From: a virus
Length of the DNA stretch: 64,000 nt
Direction: 5' to 3' (one strand)
Virus record (IMG/VR): IMGVR_UViG_3300028394_000055
Span: 1 to 64,000 of that record
Part shown: in pieces, positions 18,096 to 27,095 of the stretch
How the letters are laid out: the number at the start of each line of letters is the position of its first letter
Numbering within the stretch: the stretch's first letter is position 1
The notes under the pieces: model-generated
Database searches by the model: none
Seen by the model: the letters and a program-made list of their open reading frames with translations, nothing else
What the model was told of the DNA's origin: nothing
Program-made: the position numbers and the translations under genes

Positions 18096-18578
18096 ATGAC
18101 TAAAAAACTTGAAGACCTGCTTAACATTGATTCAGTTGAAGAACCTATAATAGTTCCAACTAGTGTAGATGCCGAACCTGTAACTACTATTAATTTACAA
18201 GATAAATTAGAAGAATTTGATAAAATTGCCGCAGCATTACCACAAGTAAAAGGGCTAGGGGATATTAGTGATAGTGAGTTTGATGCCCTTGCTGCCAAGG
18301 CAGAACAATCATATGATGATTTAATGGACTTGGGTATGAATGTAGAAGCACGTCATGGTGCAAAAATGTTTGAAGTTGCTGCTAATATGCTTAATGCGGC
18401 AATTACTGCTAAAAGTGCTAAAATTGACAAGAAATTGAAGATGATTGATCTTCAGATCAAGAAACTAGCCATTGATAAAAAGAACGGTGACAAGAACGGT
18501 GACACTATAGAAGGCGAAGGCTATATTGTTACAGACCGTAATAGTATCCTGGAAAAACTTAAGAATATGAATAAATAA
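18096..18578 (+). CDS. 16: Terminase small subunit, T4 gp16-like
   Basis: 160 residues. An acidic N-terminus is followed by long helices: YDDLMDLGMNVEARHGAKMFEVAANMLNAAITAKSAKIDKKLKMIDLQIKKL. This central coiled coil with the AAxMxNAAxxAKxAKIDKKLxMIDLQ pattern is typical of gp16-type small terminases. They form rings that stimulate gp17 and recognise packaging substrate. Size fits T4 gp16 (164). The large subunit is three genes downstream on the same strand, past accessory genes. Confidence 0.72.
   Translation: MTKKLEDLLNIDSVEEPIIVPTSVDAEPVTTINLQDKLEEFDKIAAALPQVKGLGDISDSEFDALAAKAEQSYDDLMDLGMNVEARHGAKMFEVAANMLNAAITAKSAKIDKKLKMIDLQIKKLAIDKKNGDKNGDTIEGEGYIVTDRNSILEKLKNMNK
18571..18577 (+). promoter_or_regulatory. 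Late promoter box, leaderless type
   Basis: ATAAATA overlaps the gp16 stop region and ends 5 bases before the ATG at 18583; no Shine-Dalgarno. Confidence 0.5.
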
Positions 18579-18582
18579 TACT

Positions 18583-19152
18583 ATGAAAACATTTACTCAA
18601 TACCTATCCGAGTCAACTAAAAAGTATGACTTCCGTGTGAAAGTTGCTGGGGAGTTTACAACTGAGCAAGAATCTTCAATGAAATCATTGTTGAGCAAAT
18701 TTGCAGTTAGCGGCTTTAAGAAGACCGGTACTACTCCCATCCAAACATTACCATTAGACTTTCCTCAAGTTAAAAACTGTGAAGTGAATATCTATGAAGT
18801 AAGTTTAGATTACCCTACAACACAACAAGAACTAACAGAATACCTAAGTTCATCATTGGGGGTAAACAAGAGCCATCTTGTAGTACGTAGTCCATTTGAA
18901 CATACTGAAGAATACCAACATAATGATCCAAAGCGTGAAGGTGCATTGTTAAACGATGTGAATTATTCAGAAGCAGGTGATCCTAAATTTGAAGATTACT
19001 ATGGTGATAAGTACAATAGTGGTTTTGTTAAAGAATTAAATGATATTCTTAAACTCCAACGTAAAGCACGTGGTGAAGAGATACCAACTGAAGGTGCCGC
19101 TAAGTTTAACACTGATAGCCCAGCAGGTACACAAAGTCCAATAAGGAAATAA
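18583..19152 (+). CDS. Prohead/virion-associated protein, unknown
   Basis: 189 residues starting MKTFTQYLSESTKKYDF. The MKxFxxYLxE-type start is frequent in T4-type prohead and virion proteins and may be a short targeting or assembly tag. The rest is mixed alpha/beta with an acidic middle and a basic, Pro-rich end. Next to an acidic prohead-core-like gene, so a scaffold or internal role is plausible. No enzyme motif seen. Confidence 0.65.
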   Translation: MKTFTQYLSESTKKYDFRVKVAGEFTTEQESSMKSLLSKFAVSGFKKTGTTPIQTLPLDFPQVKNCEVNIYEVSLDYPTTQQELTEYLSSSLGVNKSHLVVRSPFEHTEEYQHNDPKREGALLNDVNYSEAGDPKFEDYYGDKYNSGFVKELNDILKLQRKARGEEIPTEGAAKFNTDSPAGTQSPIRK

Positions 19153-19154
19153 TT

Positions 19155-19943
19155 ATGCAAATGATCGATGTAATGAAACGTTTAGCAGAGTTGGATAGTA
19201 AAAATCCTAGCATTGTTAAAGAAAACCAACAAGTAGAAGAATGTGGTATTATGCCTGAAATGGGTATGATGGGCGGCATGCCCGAGCGTCCTCCAATGCC
19301 AGCAAGCATCAATATGACAGCAGGTAGCGGTGATGAACTAAGCGACATGCTAGCAACTATTATGCAACTAGCAGGAAGAAAAGCACCAGGTGCTGAAGAG
19401 CCAATGGGTGCCGAACCGGCAATAGCATTAACTGCTGAACCAGAAATGGGCGGCGGCGATCCTGCATCTGATATGCGTTCCATGATTGATAAATTAAATC
19501 CTATGGATGGCGACGATCAGGGCCCGGACCAGGGAGGCGATGATGTTAGCGTAGCACACGGCGACTTTGACAATGACGGCGATCACGACATGGATGATCA
19601 CAAAGCAGAAAAAGATGAAGAAGAAACAGATGAAGGTCAGTACGATAATAGTCCATCTGATCCACGTAAGCCTCCTCCATTTGGTGCTAATCAGTTTGCA
19701 AATCAAGAAAATCAACCTGGCCAAGGTGATAGAATGGATGGCAATATGCCTAAGGCCACAATGGAACAACAATTGATGGCTGATTATAAAAAGTTTGTAA
19801 ATGAAGGCGAAGGAAAGACCATGAGTCGTGCAGCCAAAGGCAATGAAAAGTATGGTAAAGATGGTATGAAGGCACTGGCCAAATCTGGTAAAGAGGGAAA
19901 AGATCTTGATAAAATAAGAGACAAGTACAACAAGTACGATTAA
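19155..19943 (+). CDS. Acidic core-type protein with EF-hand-like loop
   Basis: 262 residues with three parts: a Met/Gly/Pro-rich first half (MMGGMPERPPMPAS), a strongly acidic centre, and a basic Lys/Gly-rich tail (KGNEKYGKDGMKALAKSGKEGKD). The centre contains GDFDNDGDHDMDDHKAE, where Asp spacing resembles a calcium-binding EF-hand/dockerin loop. Acid-rich, low-complexity proteins are typical of T4 prohead cores (gp67, gp68, IPs). A terminator follows. Confidence 0.7.
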   Translation: MQMIDVMKRLAELDSKNPSIVKENQQVEECGIMPEMGMMGGMPERPPMPASINMTAGSGDELSDMLATIMQLAGRKAPGAEEPMGAEPAIALTAEPEMGGGDPASDMRSMIDKLNPMDGDDQGPDQGGDDVSVAHGDFDNDGDHDMDDHKAEKDEEETDEGQYDNSPSDPRKPPPFGANQFANQENQPGQGDRMDGNMPKATMEQQLMADYKKFVNEGEGKTMSRAAKGNEKYGKDGMKALAKSGKEGKDLDKIRDKYNKYD

Positions 19944-19961
19944 TAGTTAATAGCAAATCCG

Positions 19962-19989
19962 AATAGCCTCTTCGGAGGCTATTTTTTTT
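19962..19989 (+). terminator. Strong intrinsic terminator
   Basis: AATAGCCTC and GAGGCTATT form a perfect 9-bp stem with a TTCG tetraloop followed by seven T. Confidence 0.93.
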
Positions 19990-19990
19990 A

Positions 19991-19997
19991 TTAAATA
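19991..19997 (+). promoter_or_regulatory. Late promoter box, leaderless type (PP-loop gene)
   Basis: TTAAATA directly after the terminator, 6 bases before the ATG at 20004. No Shine-Dalgarno. Confidence 0.55.
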
Positions 19998-20003
19998 TGC
20001 TCT

Positions 20004-20885
20004 ATGATACCGTTATATAAAAATAATTATGTTAGAACATCCGGCCACGGCACCTCTTTTACTGTAGAAATAGATCCGCTTTTTTCCAAAGTTGATAATT
20101 TTTATGTTGAAAGTTGTAAAGCGGCTAAAGAATTATACGATCTTAAACAAGGAAAATTTCATATACTTTATAGTGGGGGACTCGATAGCGAGCATTGTTT
20201 AAGTGTTTTTTTATCTTTAGGGATGGATGTAACTCCTGTTATTGTAAAATTAAATTCCGATTATAATTATCACGATATTAAATATGCTTTTGATTTTTGC
20301 AAATCAAAAAATATTAAGCCATTAATTATAGATATTGATTTTGATAAATTTGTAGAATCGGGGCAAATCTTCGATATATGTACAAAAATGAAATCAAGTG
20401 CGTTTGGAAGAGCACCAATAGCGTATGCTGCGGGACTATTAGATGGCACCGTAATTTCAGGAGACGGTGAACCATACGTTAAAAAAAATGAAGAAGATAA
20501 CATTTGGTATCTAACTGAAGAAGAAAATGATTTTTCTATATATAATTATTTTAAATTATATGGTATACATGGCACAACGCATTACAGTAGATTTACTCCA
20601 GAAATGTTTGCAGCCTTTATGATAGATCCAAGAATGGTAGAACTAGCAAATAATCAACATGTAGGAAAATTAAGCACATATTCGAGTAGAACAATTATCT
20701 ACAATAGATACAGTAATTTTGATCTGCAGCCGAGAACTAAGTATACTGGATTTGAAAAAATAATAGGGCACGATAATTTTAAAAATCACCCTGTTCTTGA
20801 AGAAATTGAAAAATTTGGAAAAAGCCATCAAGGAAATTATAAAATAAGTTATCAAGAATTTATGAAGAATTTTTATTTTCCTTAA
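20004..20885 (+). CDS. PP-loop ATP pyrophosphatase (N-type, QueC/AsnB-like)
   Basis: 293 residues. LYSGGLDSEHCLSVFL carries the SGGLDS PP-loop at residues 57-62, which binds ATP pyrophosphate and adenylates a substrate carboxyl or base. The family includes asparagine synthase, 7-cyano-7-deazaguanine synthase and thiouridylases. No QueC zinc-Cys cluster or tRNA-binding domain is seen, so the substrate is open. It overlaps tail-to-tail by 26 bases with the Rieske oxygenase gene, forming a two-gene metabolic island between packaging genes. Confidence 0.82.
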   Translation: MIPLYKNNYVRTSGHGTSFTVEIDPLFSKVDNFYVESCKAAKELYDLKQGKFHILYSGGLDSEHCLSVFLSLGMDVTPVIVKLNSDYNYHDIKYAFDFCKSKNIKPLIIDIDFDKFVESGQIFDICTKMKSSAFGRAPIAYAAGLLDGTVISGDGEPYVKKNEEDNIWYLTEEENDFSIYNYFKLYGIHGTTHYSRFTPEMFAAFMIDPRMVELANNQHVGKLSTYSSRTIIYNRYSNFDLQPRTKYTGFEKIIGHDNFKNHPVLEEIEKFGKSHQGNYKISYQEFMKNFYFP

Positions 20886-21702
20886 CCCATTTGCCAAAAT
20901 GAACACAATGATCTTCGTATCGATTCATTGGTTTTATTAATGGAAAATAATTACCTTTTTGCAATTCAGTAGTAGCAACATCTTCTTTAAATACCTGCTC
21001 AAGGGTTTCAAATAGATATCTCCTATCTGGACTTACAGATGGATCGTAATAAAATTGTGTAATCCATTTATAGCCATATTCGCTATTATAGTCGTCTGGA
21101 ATAACTGTATTAACCATTACAGCACCCGAAGCACCGTATTCAACAAATGTAAAAGGAAAAATATATAACCACCATCCACCGGGATGATGTTGTAATATCC
21201 AACCGTCTCCTTGATCTAATTTAATATCTTCTAAATTAATTTGCTGAGATAAAAACGGATGAATTCCGTTTTTGGAAACATGAAGTAAATCGGCTTCGGC
21301 GTCCATTAACCATAACCAACTACCTTTGCTTTCTCCTTGATATGAGTGACTATATACTAGATTTTTTTCTTTTTCTAAGTCATCAACCCATCGGTGATTG
21401 GGCTCTTGAAAATTTTTAAATACCAGTCCAGAACGTCCAACTGTAGCGTTGCCACATTGTAATTTTTTTGGATTATTAATAGGAGTACCATCTGCACTCC
21501 ATTTAAAATTATGAAATTTACAAGTTATATCTGTTACTTGATCACCTGTTGAATGCAATGGATACATCCTGTGAGGACAAAATCTATGAAATAAATTTGC
21601 TGTATTGTTGGTATAATTTAGAATATATTCTGGTAATACAAAATTACTATTCTTAGCAGATGATATATGTGCTAATATTTTTGGAGGATTATTGAATAAC
21701 AT
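20860..21702 (-). CDS. Rieske [2Fe-2S] non-haem iron oxygenase
   Basis: 280 residues. The Rieske centre is C42-x-H44 ... C61-x-x-H64 (FCPHRMYPLH, CKFHNFKW), with 16 residues between the halves as in ring-hydroxylating oxygenase alpha subunits. A second metal site is suggested by MDAEADLLHVSKNGIHP, with D138, H141 and H148. The His-His spacing is two residues longer than usual. Such enzymes hydroxylate or demethylate small molecules using an electron donor from the host. Substrate unknown. Confidence 0.82.
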   Translation of the reverse strand: MLFNNPPKILAHISSAKNSNFVLPEYILNYTNNTANLFHRFCPHRMYPLHSTGDQVTDITCKFHNFKWSADGTPINNPKKLQCGNATVGRSGLVFKNFQEPNHRWVDDLEKEKNLVYSHSYQGESKGSWLWLMDAEADLLHVSKNGIHPFLSQQINLEDIKLDQGDGWILQHHPGGWWLYIFPFTFVEYGASGAVMVNTVIPDDYNSEYGYKWITQFYYDPSVSPDRRYLFETLEQVFKEDVATTELQKGNYFPLIKPMNRYEDHCVHFGKWVKENKNSS

Positions 21703-21706
21703 AATA

Positions 21707-21713
21707 TATTTAT
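21707..21713 (-). promoter_or_regulatory. Late promoter box, leaderless type (Rieske gene)
   Basis: ATAAATA on the minus strand, 4 bases before the Rieske start codon, diverging from the terminase box at 21736. Confidence 0.55.
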
Positions 21714-21735
21714 TTTACACTATTAATTAGAAATA

Positions 21736-21742
21736 GTAAATA
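21736..21742 (+). promoter_or_regulatory. Late promoter box, leaderless type (terminase)
   Basis: GTAAATA ends 5 bases before the terminase ATG; no Shine-Dalgarno. Confidence 0.55.
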
Positions 21743-21747
21743 AGATT

Positions 21748-23334
21748 ATGGGATCAAAAAACTTAGACGGGCAACTGGTAAAACGAGCCCACGCAACACA
21801 AAAATTTACAGAGCAAGATTTATTAGACCTCGCCTCTTGTCAAGATCCAATTGACGGCCCACACTACTTCTTAGAACATTTTTTCTATATTCAACATCCT
21901 ACTAAAGGTAAGTTATTATACGAACCTTTTGAATACCAAAAAAGATTAATTGATAGTTATCATCAAAATAGATTCAACGTAAATCTACTACCTCGTCAAA
22001 CTGGTAAGACAACTACAGCAGCAGGATATCTACTCTGGTTTGCTATGTTTGTGCCTGATAGTACTATTCTAATTGCAGCACACAAATATACAGGTGCTCA
22101 AGAAATTATGAATCGTATTAGATATGCGTATGAATTATGTCCTGACATGATTCGTGCAGGTGCTACAAGTTATAATAAACAAAGCATTGAATTTGAAAAT
22201 GGATCACGTATTGTTGCACAGACAACCACTGAAACAACCGGTCGTGGTATGTCATTATCATTACTATACGCTGATGAGTTCGCATTCGTTCCGCCTAACG
22301 TAGCCAGTGAATTTTGGACTTCAATATCACCTACGCTAGCAACTGGTGGTAAGGCAATTATTACATCAACTCCTAATAGTGATGAAGATCAATTTGCACA
22401 AATATGGAAAGAAGCCAACTATAAGTTTGACGAGTTTGGTGAAGAACAACGGGTAGGACGTAATGGATTCTTTCCATTTAGAGCATTTTGGCATGAGCAT
22501 CCAGACCGTGATGAAGAATGGGCAGCAACTGAACGTAGCCGTATCGGTGAAGAACGATTTAAACGAGAACACGATTGTGAATTCTTAGTCTATGACGAAA
22601 CACTGGTCAGCAGTATGAAAATGGCTGAGATGGTGGGAGATGAACCTAGTATGCGTATGGGCCAATGTCGTTGGTATAAAAAAATAAATCCAATGAGTAC
22701 CTATATGATAGCATTAGATCCTAGTCTAGGTACGGGCGGAGACCCTGCTGCAATTCAAATAGTTGAAATACCTAGTTTTGAACAAGTAGGTGAGTGGCAG
22801 CATAATTTAACAATTGTACAATCACAAGTCAGAATTCTTAGAGATATTTGTAATTACATTAATGATGAATGTGCAGCAAAAGGTGTACAATCTAGTATCT
22901 ATTACAGCATAGAAAATAATAGTGTAGGTGAAGCGGCACTAGTAGCACTTGAAGAAATAGGTGAAGAAAGTGTGCCGGGATTATTTCTCAGTGAGCCTAT
23001 TAAGAAAGGACATGTACGCCGCTTCCGTAAGGGATTTAACACCACACATTCTAGTAAAATTAATGCTTGTGCCAAGTTAAAATACCTATTAGAAAGTGAT
23101 AGATTACGCATACATTCTAAACCATTTATTAGTGAATTAAAAACTTACATTGCTAAAGGTATGAGTTTTGAAGCCAAAGTAGGGCATCATGATGACCTTG
23201 TTAGCAGTATGTTATTGGCAATACGTATGATATTGGTGCTACAAGAATGGGATCCTGCTATATATGACCGTATGCGTGAGGAAAGAGATGACGAATTTCT
23301 CATGCCCATGCCCATATATATTAGTCAGCATTAA
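21748..23334 (+). CDS. 17: Terminase large subunit, T4 gp17-like
   Basis: 528 residues. ATPase: Walker A LPRQTGKTT at residues 81-89, Walker B LLYADE at 172-177, coupling motif TSTPNS. Nuclease half: MIALDPSLGTGGDPAA with the first catalytic Asp, and HHDDLVSSML near the C-terminus. It docks on the portal, pumps DNA into the prohead and cuts concatemers. Length is a little below T4 gp17 (610). Confidence 0.96.
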   Translation: MGSKNLDGQLVKRAHATQKFTEQDLLDLASCQDPIDGPHYFLEHFFYIQHPTKGKLLYEPFEYQKRLIDSYHQNRFNVNLLPRQTGKTTTAAGYLLWFAMFVPDSTILIAAHKYTGAQEIMNRIRYAYELCPDMIRAGATSYNKQSIEFENGSRIVAQTTTETTGRGMSLSLLYADEFAFVPPNVASEFWTSISPTLATGGKAIITSTPNSDEDQFAQIWKEANYKFDEFGEEQRVGRNGFFPFRAFWHEHPDRDEEWAATERSRIGEERFKREHDCEFLVYDETLVSSMKMAEMVGDEPSMRMGQCRWYKKINPMSTYMIALDPSLGTGGDPAAIQIVEIPSFEQVGEWQHNLTIVQSQVRILRDICNYINDECAAKGVQSSIYYSIENNSVGEAALVALEEIGEESVPGLFLSEPIKKGHVRRFRKGFNTTHSSKINACAKLKYLLESDRLRIHSKPFISELKTYIAKGMSFEAKVGHHDDLVSSMLLAIRMILVLQEWDPAIYDRMREERDDEFLMPMPIYISQH

Positions 23335-23341
23335 ATAAATA
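23331..23341 (+). promoter_or_regulatory. Late promoter box (two overlapping TAAATA)
   Basis: TTAAATA and ATAAATA overlap at the gp17 stop; the second ends 5 bases before the ATG at 23347. Confidence 0.55.
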
Positions 23342-23346
23342 ACAAT

Positions 23347-26217
23347 ATGAAACCTATACAAATTATCAGCCAAGACCTTTTTGACAAAGTACGCAGTCGT
23401 TTTACCAATTTAGAAATGGGTGACGAAACTGGTGCAGTTACCATTGACCCAGCACAAGCACGTTTCTTTGATTTTGACTTTGTTAATGAAGGTGTTAATC
23501 TTGGTCGTGTTAGCATCAGTTTAAACGATCTCGGCAGTTTAAAAATCTATTACAGCCAAGGTATTACAGAAAATCAAGACGATGTTGCTACACAAATGTG
23601 GTTTAATTTCCTTAAAGAAATGAGACTATTTTCTATGCGTAGATTGCTGAGATTTGACACAAGAGACATTGCTAAGAATAATTTAGATAAGAACGATTTT
23701 CAACATTTGGCCGCAACACAAGGCCCTAAGGAAGAACCAGATATGAATACTATGAACGAAAATAAAAAAACTAAAAACAATAGACAAGCAGGCACTATTA
23801 ATGAAAATGATCCTTTAAACAAATTTCGTCAGCGTGTTCAAAGTCAAGGTTTTACTGATAGCCCAGAAGAAAGAAATGCTGATCGTTTAGAACGCAAACG
23901 CCGTCATAATGAGAAATTAGATAAAATGCACGCCGACTTTATGAATCGTGGTAGCCTTGGCGGCGGACCACTTAGCGGCCCTAGCGACCTTGACAAAGCC
24001 CATACTCAACACGAAATTGATGTTTTAGCATATAGACTTGAGCGAATGAAACGAGATGACGACCAATATGATACAACTGCTGACATGTTAAGAGATCGTA
24101 TCAACAGAATGCAATATGCAAATCAAAGAGATGTCGATCCTGAACAATTAGCAGCCATTTCTAATATCAAATACGAACCTAGAAAGAAAACTGAAGGAAG
24201 CGGCCAAGCCAAGACTGATGACAAGTTATTGGCATACTATGCAAAACTCAAAGCAGAAAAAGAAAAACAAAAACAACAAGGTGCTGCGGCCGACGATAAT
24301 AAAATGAACGAATCACGTTGGAACCACAAGAGTTCCAGCAAAACCAGCCGTGCTGTACAAGGCAAAACAGAAGTTATTGTACGTCACGCAAAAGCAGTAG
24401 AAGAAACATATCCAGGCGCACGTAGCCAAAGCAAAAACATCAAGGCAATCTTTATACAAAACCACGATGGCGAACGTTTCAAGTATCCATTTATACATAC
24501 AGCAGGTGCGTTTGCAATGGCACAACACGTAGATCATGGTGGTGTTCCACATGATCCAGCAGGCAAAGCAATTATTAAAATGAGTGAGAATATTGCGAAG
24601 TTAGGCGAATTCCAACGACATATACAACGTAGTTCCTTGCACGCCGATGCACATGGGATTGCGGAACGAGCCATAGGCCACATGAACGAACTTAAAGCAC
24701 GAGTAGCAGCACTTGGAAAACGTCACCACTATCAAGCATGGAGAGAAGATTTTGAAATGGCAAGTCAAGGCGGCGGAGCACCAGAAGAAATGGTCCTTGA
24801 CGCAGTAACATTAGAAGATTATAAAAGTAAATTTACAGAAATAAATTTCCAAGAAGAACTAACTAGTTTCTTCCCACTACTACACAGCATCATGAGTGAG
24901 ACTAACGCAGTTGATCTTGAAGAATATGTTGGAGAAGCAGCAGCACCTTGGGAAGATGAAGATAAAGAAGATGATAAAAAAGACGAACCTACAAATACCA
25001 AAGGCTCAGATGGTGCAGAGCACGGCGGTCATTCTAGAGCAAGACATTTAGCAAGACAGGCAATTCCAAAAGAAAAATCAGCAGCAGAAAGTATTGATAC
25101 ATTTGAAGAATGGGCAGAAGCAACAGAACAAGGCAAACTTACAGACGATCAAATAATGGAATTAAAACAGGCATTAAGTGATTTACAAGCATCAGGCAAT
25201 CCTTTACAATTAGGTCCAGACGGACAAACAGCAATACAATTTTTTAGTGAGTTAGGTTTAGATGACGCCGATCTTAAAGATAAATTAGAAGCAGCAACTC
25301 AATTAGATCCATCAGGCGACGGTATTGAAATTATGAAATTATGGGCTCAAGAAAGTTATCCAGAATTATTAGTAGCATTGGGCATGAGTGGTACTGGTGA
25401 AGAGCCTCCACCCGAGGCAGCACCTCCTGCACCTGAGGCGGGCGCTGCACCTGCACCGGCAGCACCTCCTGCACCTGAAGTTCCAGTAGCAGAAGGTAAG
25501 AGCAGTATGGTTCAAGAAGTAGCCAAGATTGTTAAGAGTTTTTACAATCAATCCAACGAAAGCGTTGGTCCATTCCGTGCTCCAGAGAACATTGCATTGG
25601 ATTGCAAAAAACAAGTTACTGAAAAGTTCGGAGAAAAAGCAGGCGAACAAGCATACGAAATGGCAGAGGCATTTATTAATAAACTAACACAAGAATGGCA
25701 CCAAAAACATGGCAGTATAAAACACAAACCAGTAGACCAAGGTGATGGTTTAAGTGTTGATGGTTTGAAAGAAATCTTAGGCAGAATTAAACAAAAGGTG
25801 GAAGGCATTGGACAACCTGAAATGGAAGAAAAAGATGATTGGCATCCATCAAAACATGTAACCGATCCACAAAAACAAAAAGAACTTGAACCGCATAATA
25901 AGAATGTGCATCGCGACAGTTATGCTGACCGCGCAGCATATTTAGATGCTGCTGGTGTTAAACGTGACCAAGAACAACATGAAGACGGTCCAAAGGCAAG
26001 TGAAGTACCAGCATGGAAACGTAAAGAGCAAGGTAAGGCACCATTGACTACTCAAGACTTAGAAAAAGAACGCGACCAAAGTAGAACAACTCAGAAAGGT
26101 TTAGATGCCCACGCAGACAAAATGGGCGTAGGTCAGAAGCATCAACATGAAAGTGCTGAATTAGCAAGTATTAGAAAATTAGCCGGTCTTGGTGAGGGTT
26201 CTGGTCCTAAAGTTTGA
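23347..26217 (+). CDS. Large virion/prohead-type protein, unknown
   Basis: 956 residues. The first ~115 form a mixed domain (FDFDFVNEGVNLGRVSISL). Then comes a long charged, Gln/Lys/Glu-rich helical region, a middle block with an N-terminal RWNHKSSSKTSRAVQGKTEVIVRHAKAV, an Ala/Pro/Glu-rich flexible linker near residues 680-715, and a highly charged tail. Low-complexity charge and linkers suggest an internal or scaffold-like protein with several short interaction domains. No enzyme motif recognised. Its stop overlaps the next start (ATGA). Confidence 0.78.
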   Translation: MKPIQIISQDLFDKVRSRFTNLEMGDETGAVTIDPAQARFFDFDFVNEGVNLGRVSISLNDLGSLKIYYSQGITENQDDVATQMWFNFLKEMRLFSMRRLLRFDTRDIAKNNLDKNDFQHLAATQGPKEEPDMNTMNENKKTKNNRQAGTINENDPLNKFRQRVQSQGFTDSPEERNADRLERKRRHNEKLDKMHADFMNRGSLGGGPLSGPSDLDKAHTQHEIDVLAYRLERMKRDDDQYDTTADMLRDRINRMQYANQRDVDPEQLAAISNIKYEPRKKTEGSGQAKTDDKLLAYYAKLKAEKEKQKQQGAAADDNKMNESRWNHKSSSKTSRAVQGKTEVIVRHAKAVEETYPGARSQSKNIKAIFIQNHDGERFKYPFIHTAGAFAMAQHVDHGGVPHDPAGKAIIKMSENIAKLGEFQRHIQRSSLHADAHGIAERAIGHMNELKARVAALGKRHHYQAWREDFEMASQGGGAPEEMVLDAVTLEDYKSKFTEINFQEELTSFFPLLHSIMSETNAVDLEEYVGEAAAPWEDEDKEDDKKDEPTNTKGSDGAEHGGHSRARHLARQAIPKEKSAAESIDTFEEWAEATEQGKLTDDQIMELKQALSDLQASGNPLQLGPDGQTAIQFFSELGLDDADLKDKLEAATQLDPSGDGIEIMKLWAQESYPELLVALGMSGTGEEPPPEAAPPAPEAGAAPAPAAPPAPEVPVAEGKSSMVQEVAKIVKSFYNQSNESVGPFRAPENIALDCKKQVTEKFGEKAGEQAYEMAEAFINKLTQEWHQKHGSIKHKPVDQGDGLSVDGLKEILGRIKQKVEGIGQPEMEEKDDWHPSKHVTDPQKQKELEPHNKNVHRDSYADRAAYLDAAGVKRDQEQHEDGPKASEVPAWKRKEQGKAPLTTQDLEKERDQSRTTQKGLDAHADKMGVGQKHQHESAELASIRKLAGLGEGSGPKV

Positions 26218-26942
26218 TGTTTAATATATTACGTTCAGTCCCTGAGCAAGATAAGATAGGCAAGGTTGAGTTCTACGGTTGGGATAGCCTTGAAAATTTT
26301 GAAAATAATCGAATTAAACAATCCATATACTGGACTTATCATACTAAGGAAATACAGTATACACTTAACAGCCACGGGTATCGTGCGGCTGAGTTTAACT
26401 CTATAGATTGGGCTAACAGCATATTAGTGTTTGGCTGTAGTTTTATTTTTGGGGTTGGAGTAGATGATATTGACACATTACCATCCCGCCTTAATAGCCT
26501 TGTAGATTATCCTGTAGTCAATATGGGTATTGCTGGTGGCAGTGCCATGCACATGTGGGCCTTGACTACCCAACTAGTTGATCACAACATAACACCCAAA
26601 GCCTGCGTGTATATATGGCCAGGCCTTAGCAGGGTAGCCTGCTTTGAAGCGAATAACTTGCACAGATGCTGGGGCCCTTGGACTACACCTGACACGGGTA
26701 ATTTGGGCCCTTGGAATTATGAGCATCACGGTAACGCCTACTTCAATTTAACCAAGGCCAGCGTCATGCAACAGTGGCCTAATGTACAACAGCAGCATTG
26801 GACTTGGAATGATTACACTTATAAGATTGGGGGTAAATTCACAGGCCCGTTACTAACCTGTTATGATAAGGGGCGTGATTTAACACACCCTGGGCCTGTT
26901 AGTTTAGATAACTGGGCTCATTTAATATATGAAAAATTATAA
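26214..26942 (+). CDS. SGNH/GDSL hydrolase-like protein
   Basis: 242 residues. LVFGCSFIFGVGVDD at 71-85 corresponds to block I with nucleophile S76. NMGIAGGSAMHM gives the oxyanion Gly region. DLTHPGPVS near the end supplies the Asp222-x-x-His225 pair of block V. SGNH enzymes are esterases or acetyl-hydrolases, often acting on polysaccharide acetyl groups. The protein overlaps the 956-residue gene and is followed by a terminator. Target unknown. Confidence 0.78.
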   Translation: MMFNILRSVPEQDKIGKVEFYGWDSLENFENNRIKQSIYWTYHTKEIQYTLNSHGYRAAEFNSIDWANSILVFGCSFIFGVGVDDIDTLPSRLNSLVDYPVVNMGIAGGSAMHMWALTTQLVDHNITPKACVYIWPGLSRVACFEANNLHRCWGPWTTPDTGNLGPWNYEHHGNAYFNLTKASVMQQWPNVQQQHWTWNDYTYKIGGKFTGPLLTCYDKGRDLTHPGPVSLDNWAHLIYEKL

Positions 26943-27002
26943 GATTATACAAGATAACAGAATTGGCAAAAATAAGCAGCCATCGAGGTTGCGATGATAA
27001 AT

Positions 27003-27042
27003 AAAACTGTGTATAGTTAATGCTATGCACAGTTTTTCTTTT
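27003..27042 (+). terminator. Intrinsic terminator before gp32
   Basis: AAAACTGTGTATAG pairs with CTATGCACAGTTTT (one internal mismatch) around a 6-base loop, followed by TCTTTT. Confidence 0.85.
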
Positions 27043-27048
27043 AGTCAG

Positions 27049-27077
27049 TTGGCTTTAAGAAAGCGGCATGATACATT
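27049..27077 (+). promoter_or_regulatory. Possible sigma70-type promoter (gp32)
   Basis: TTGGCT, 17 bases, TACATT (each 4 of 6 matches) between the terminator and the gp32 start at 27096. Confidence 0.4.
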
Positions 27078-27095
27078 TTATAAAGGCAAAACATT

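Noticed and set aside
19494-19772. Frames of 92 and 69 residues inside the acidic core-type gene
   Set aside because: Low-complexity shadows (Ile/Phe-rich or Lys/Met-rich) of the GAC/GAT-rich coding strand.
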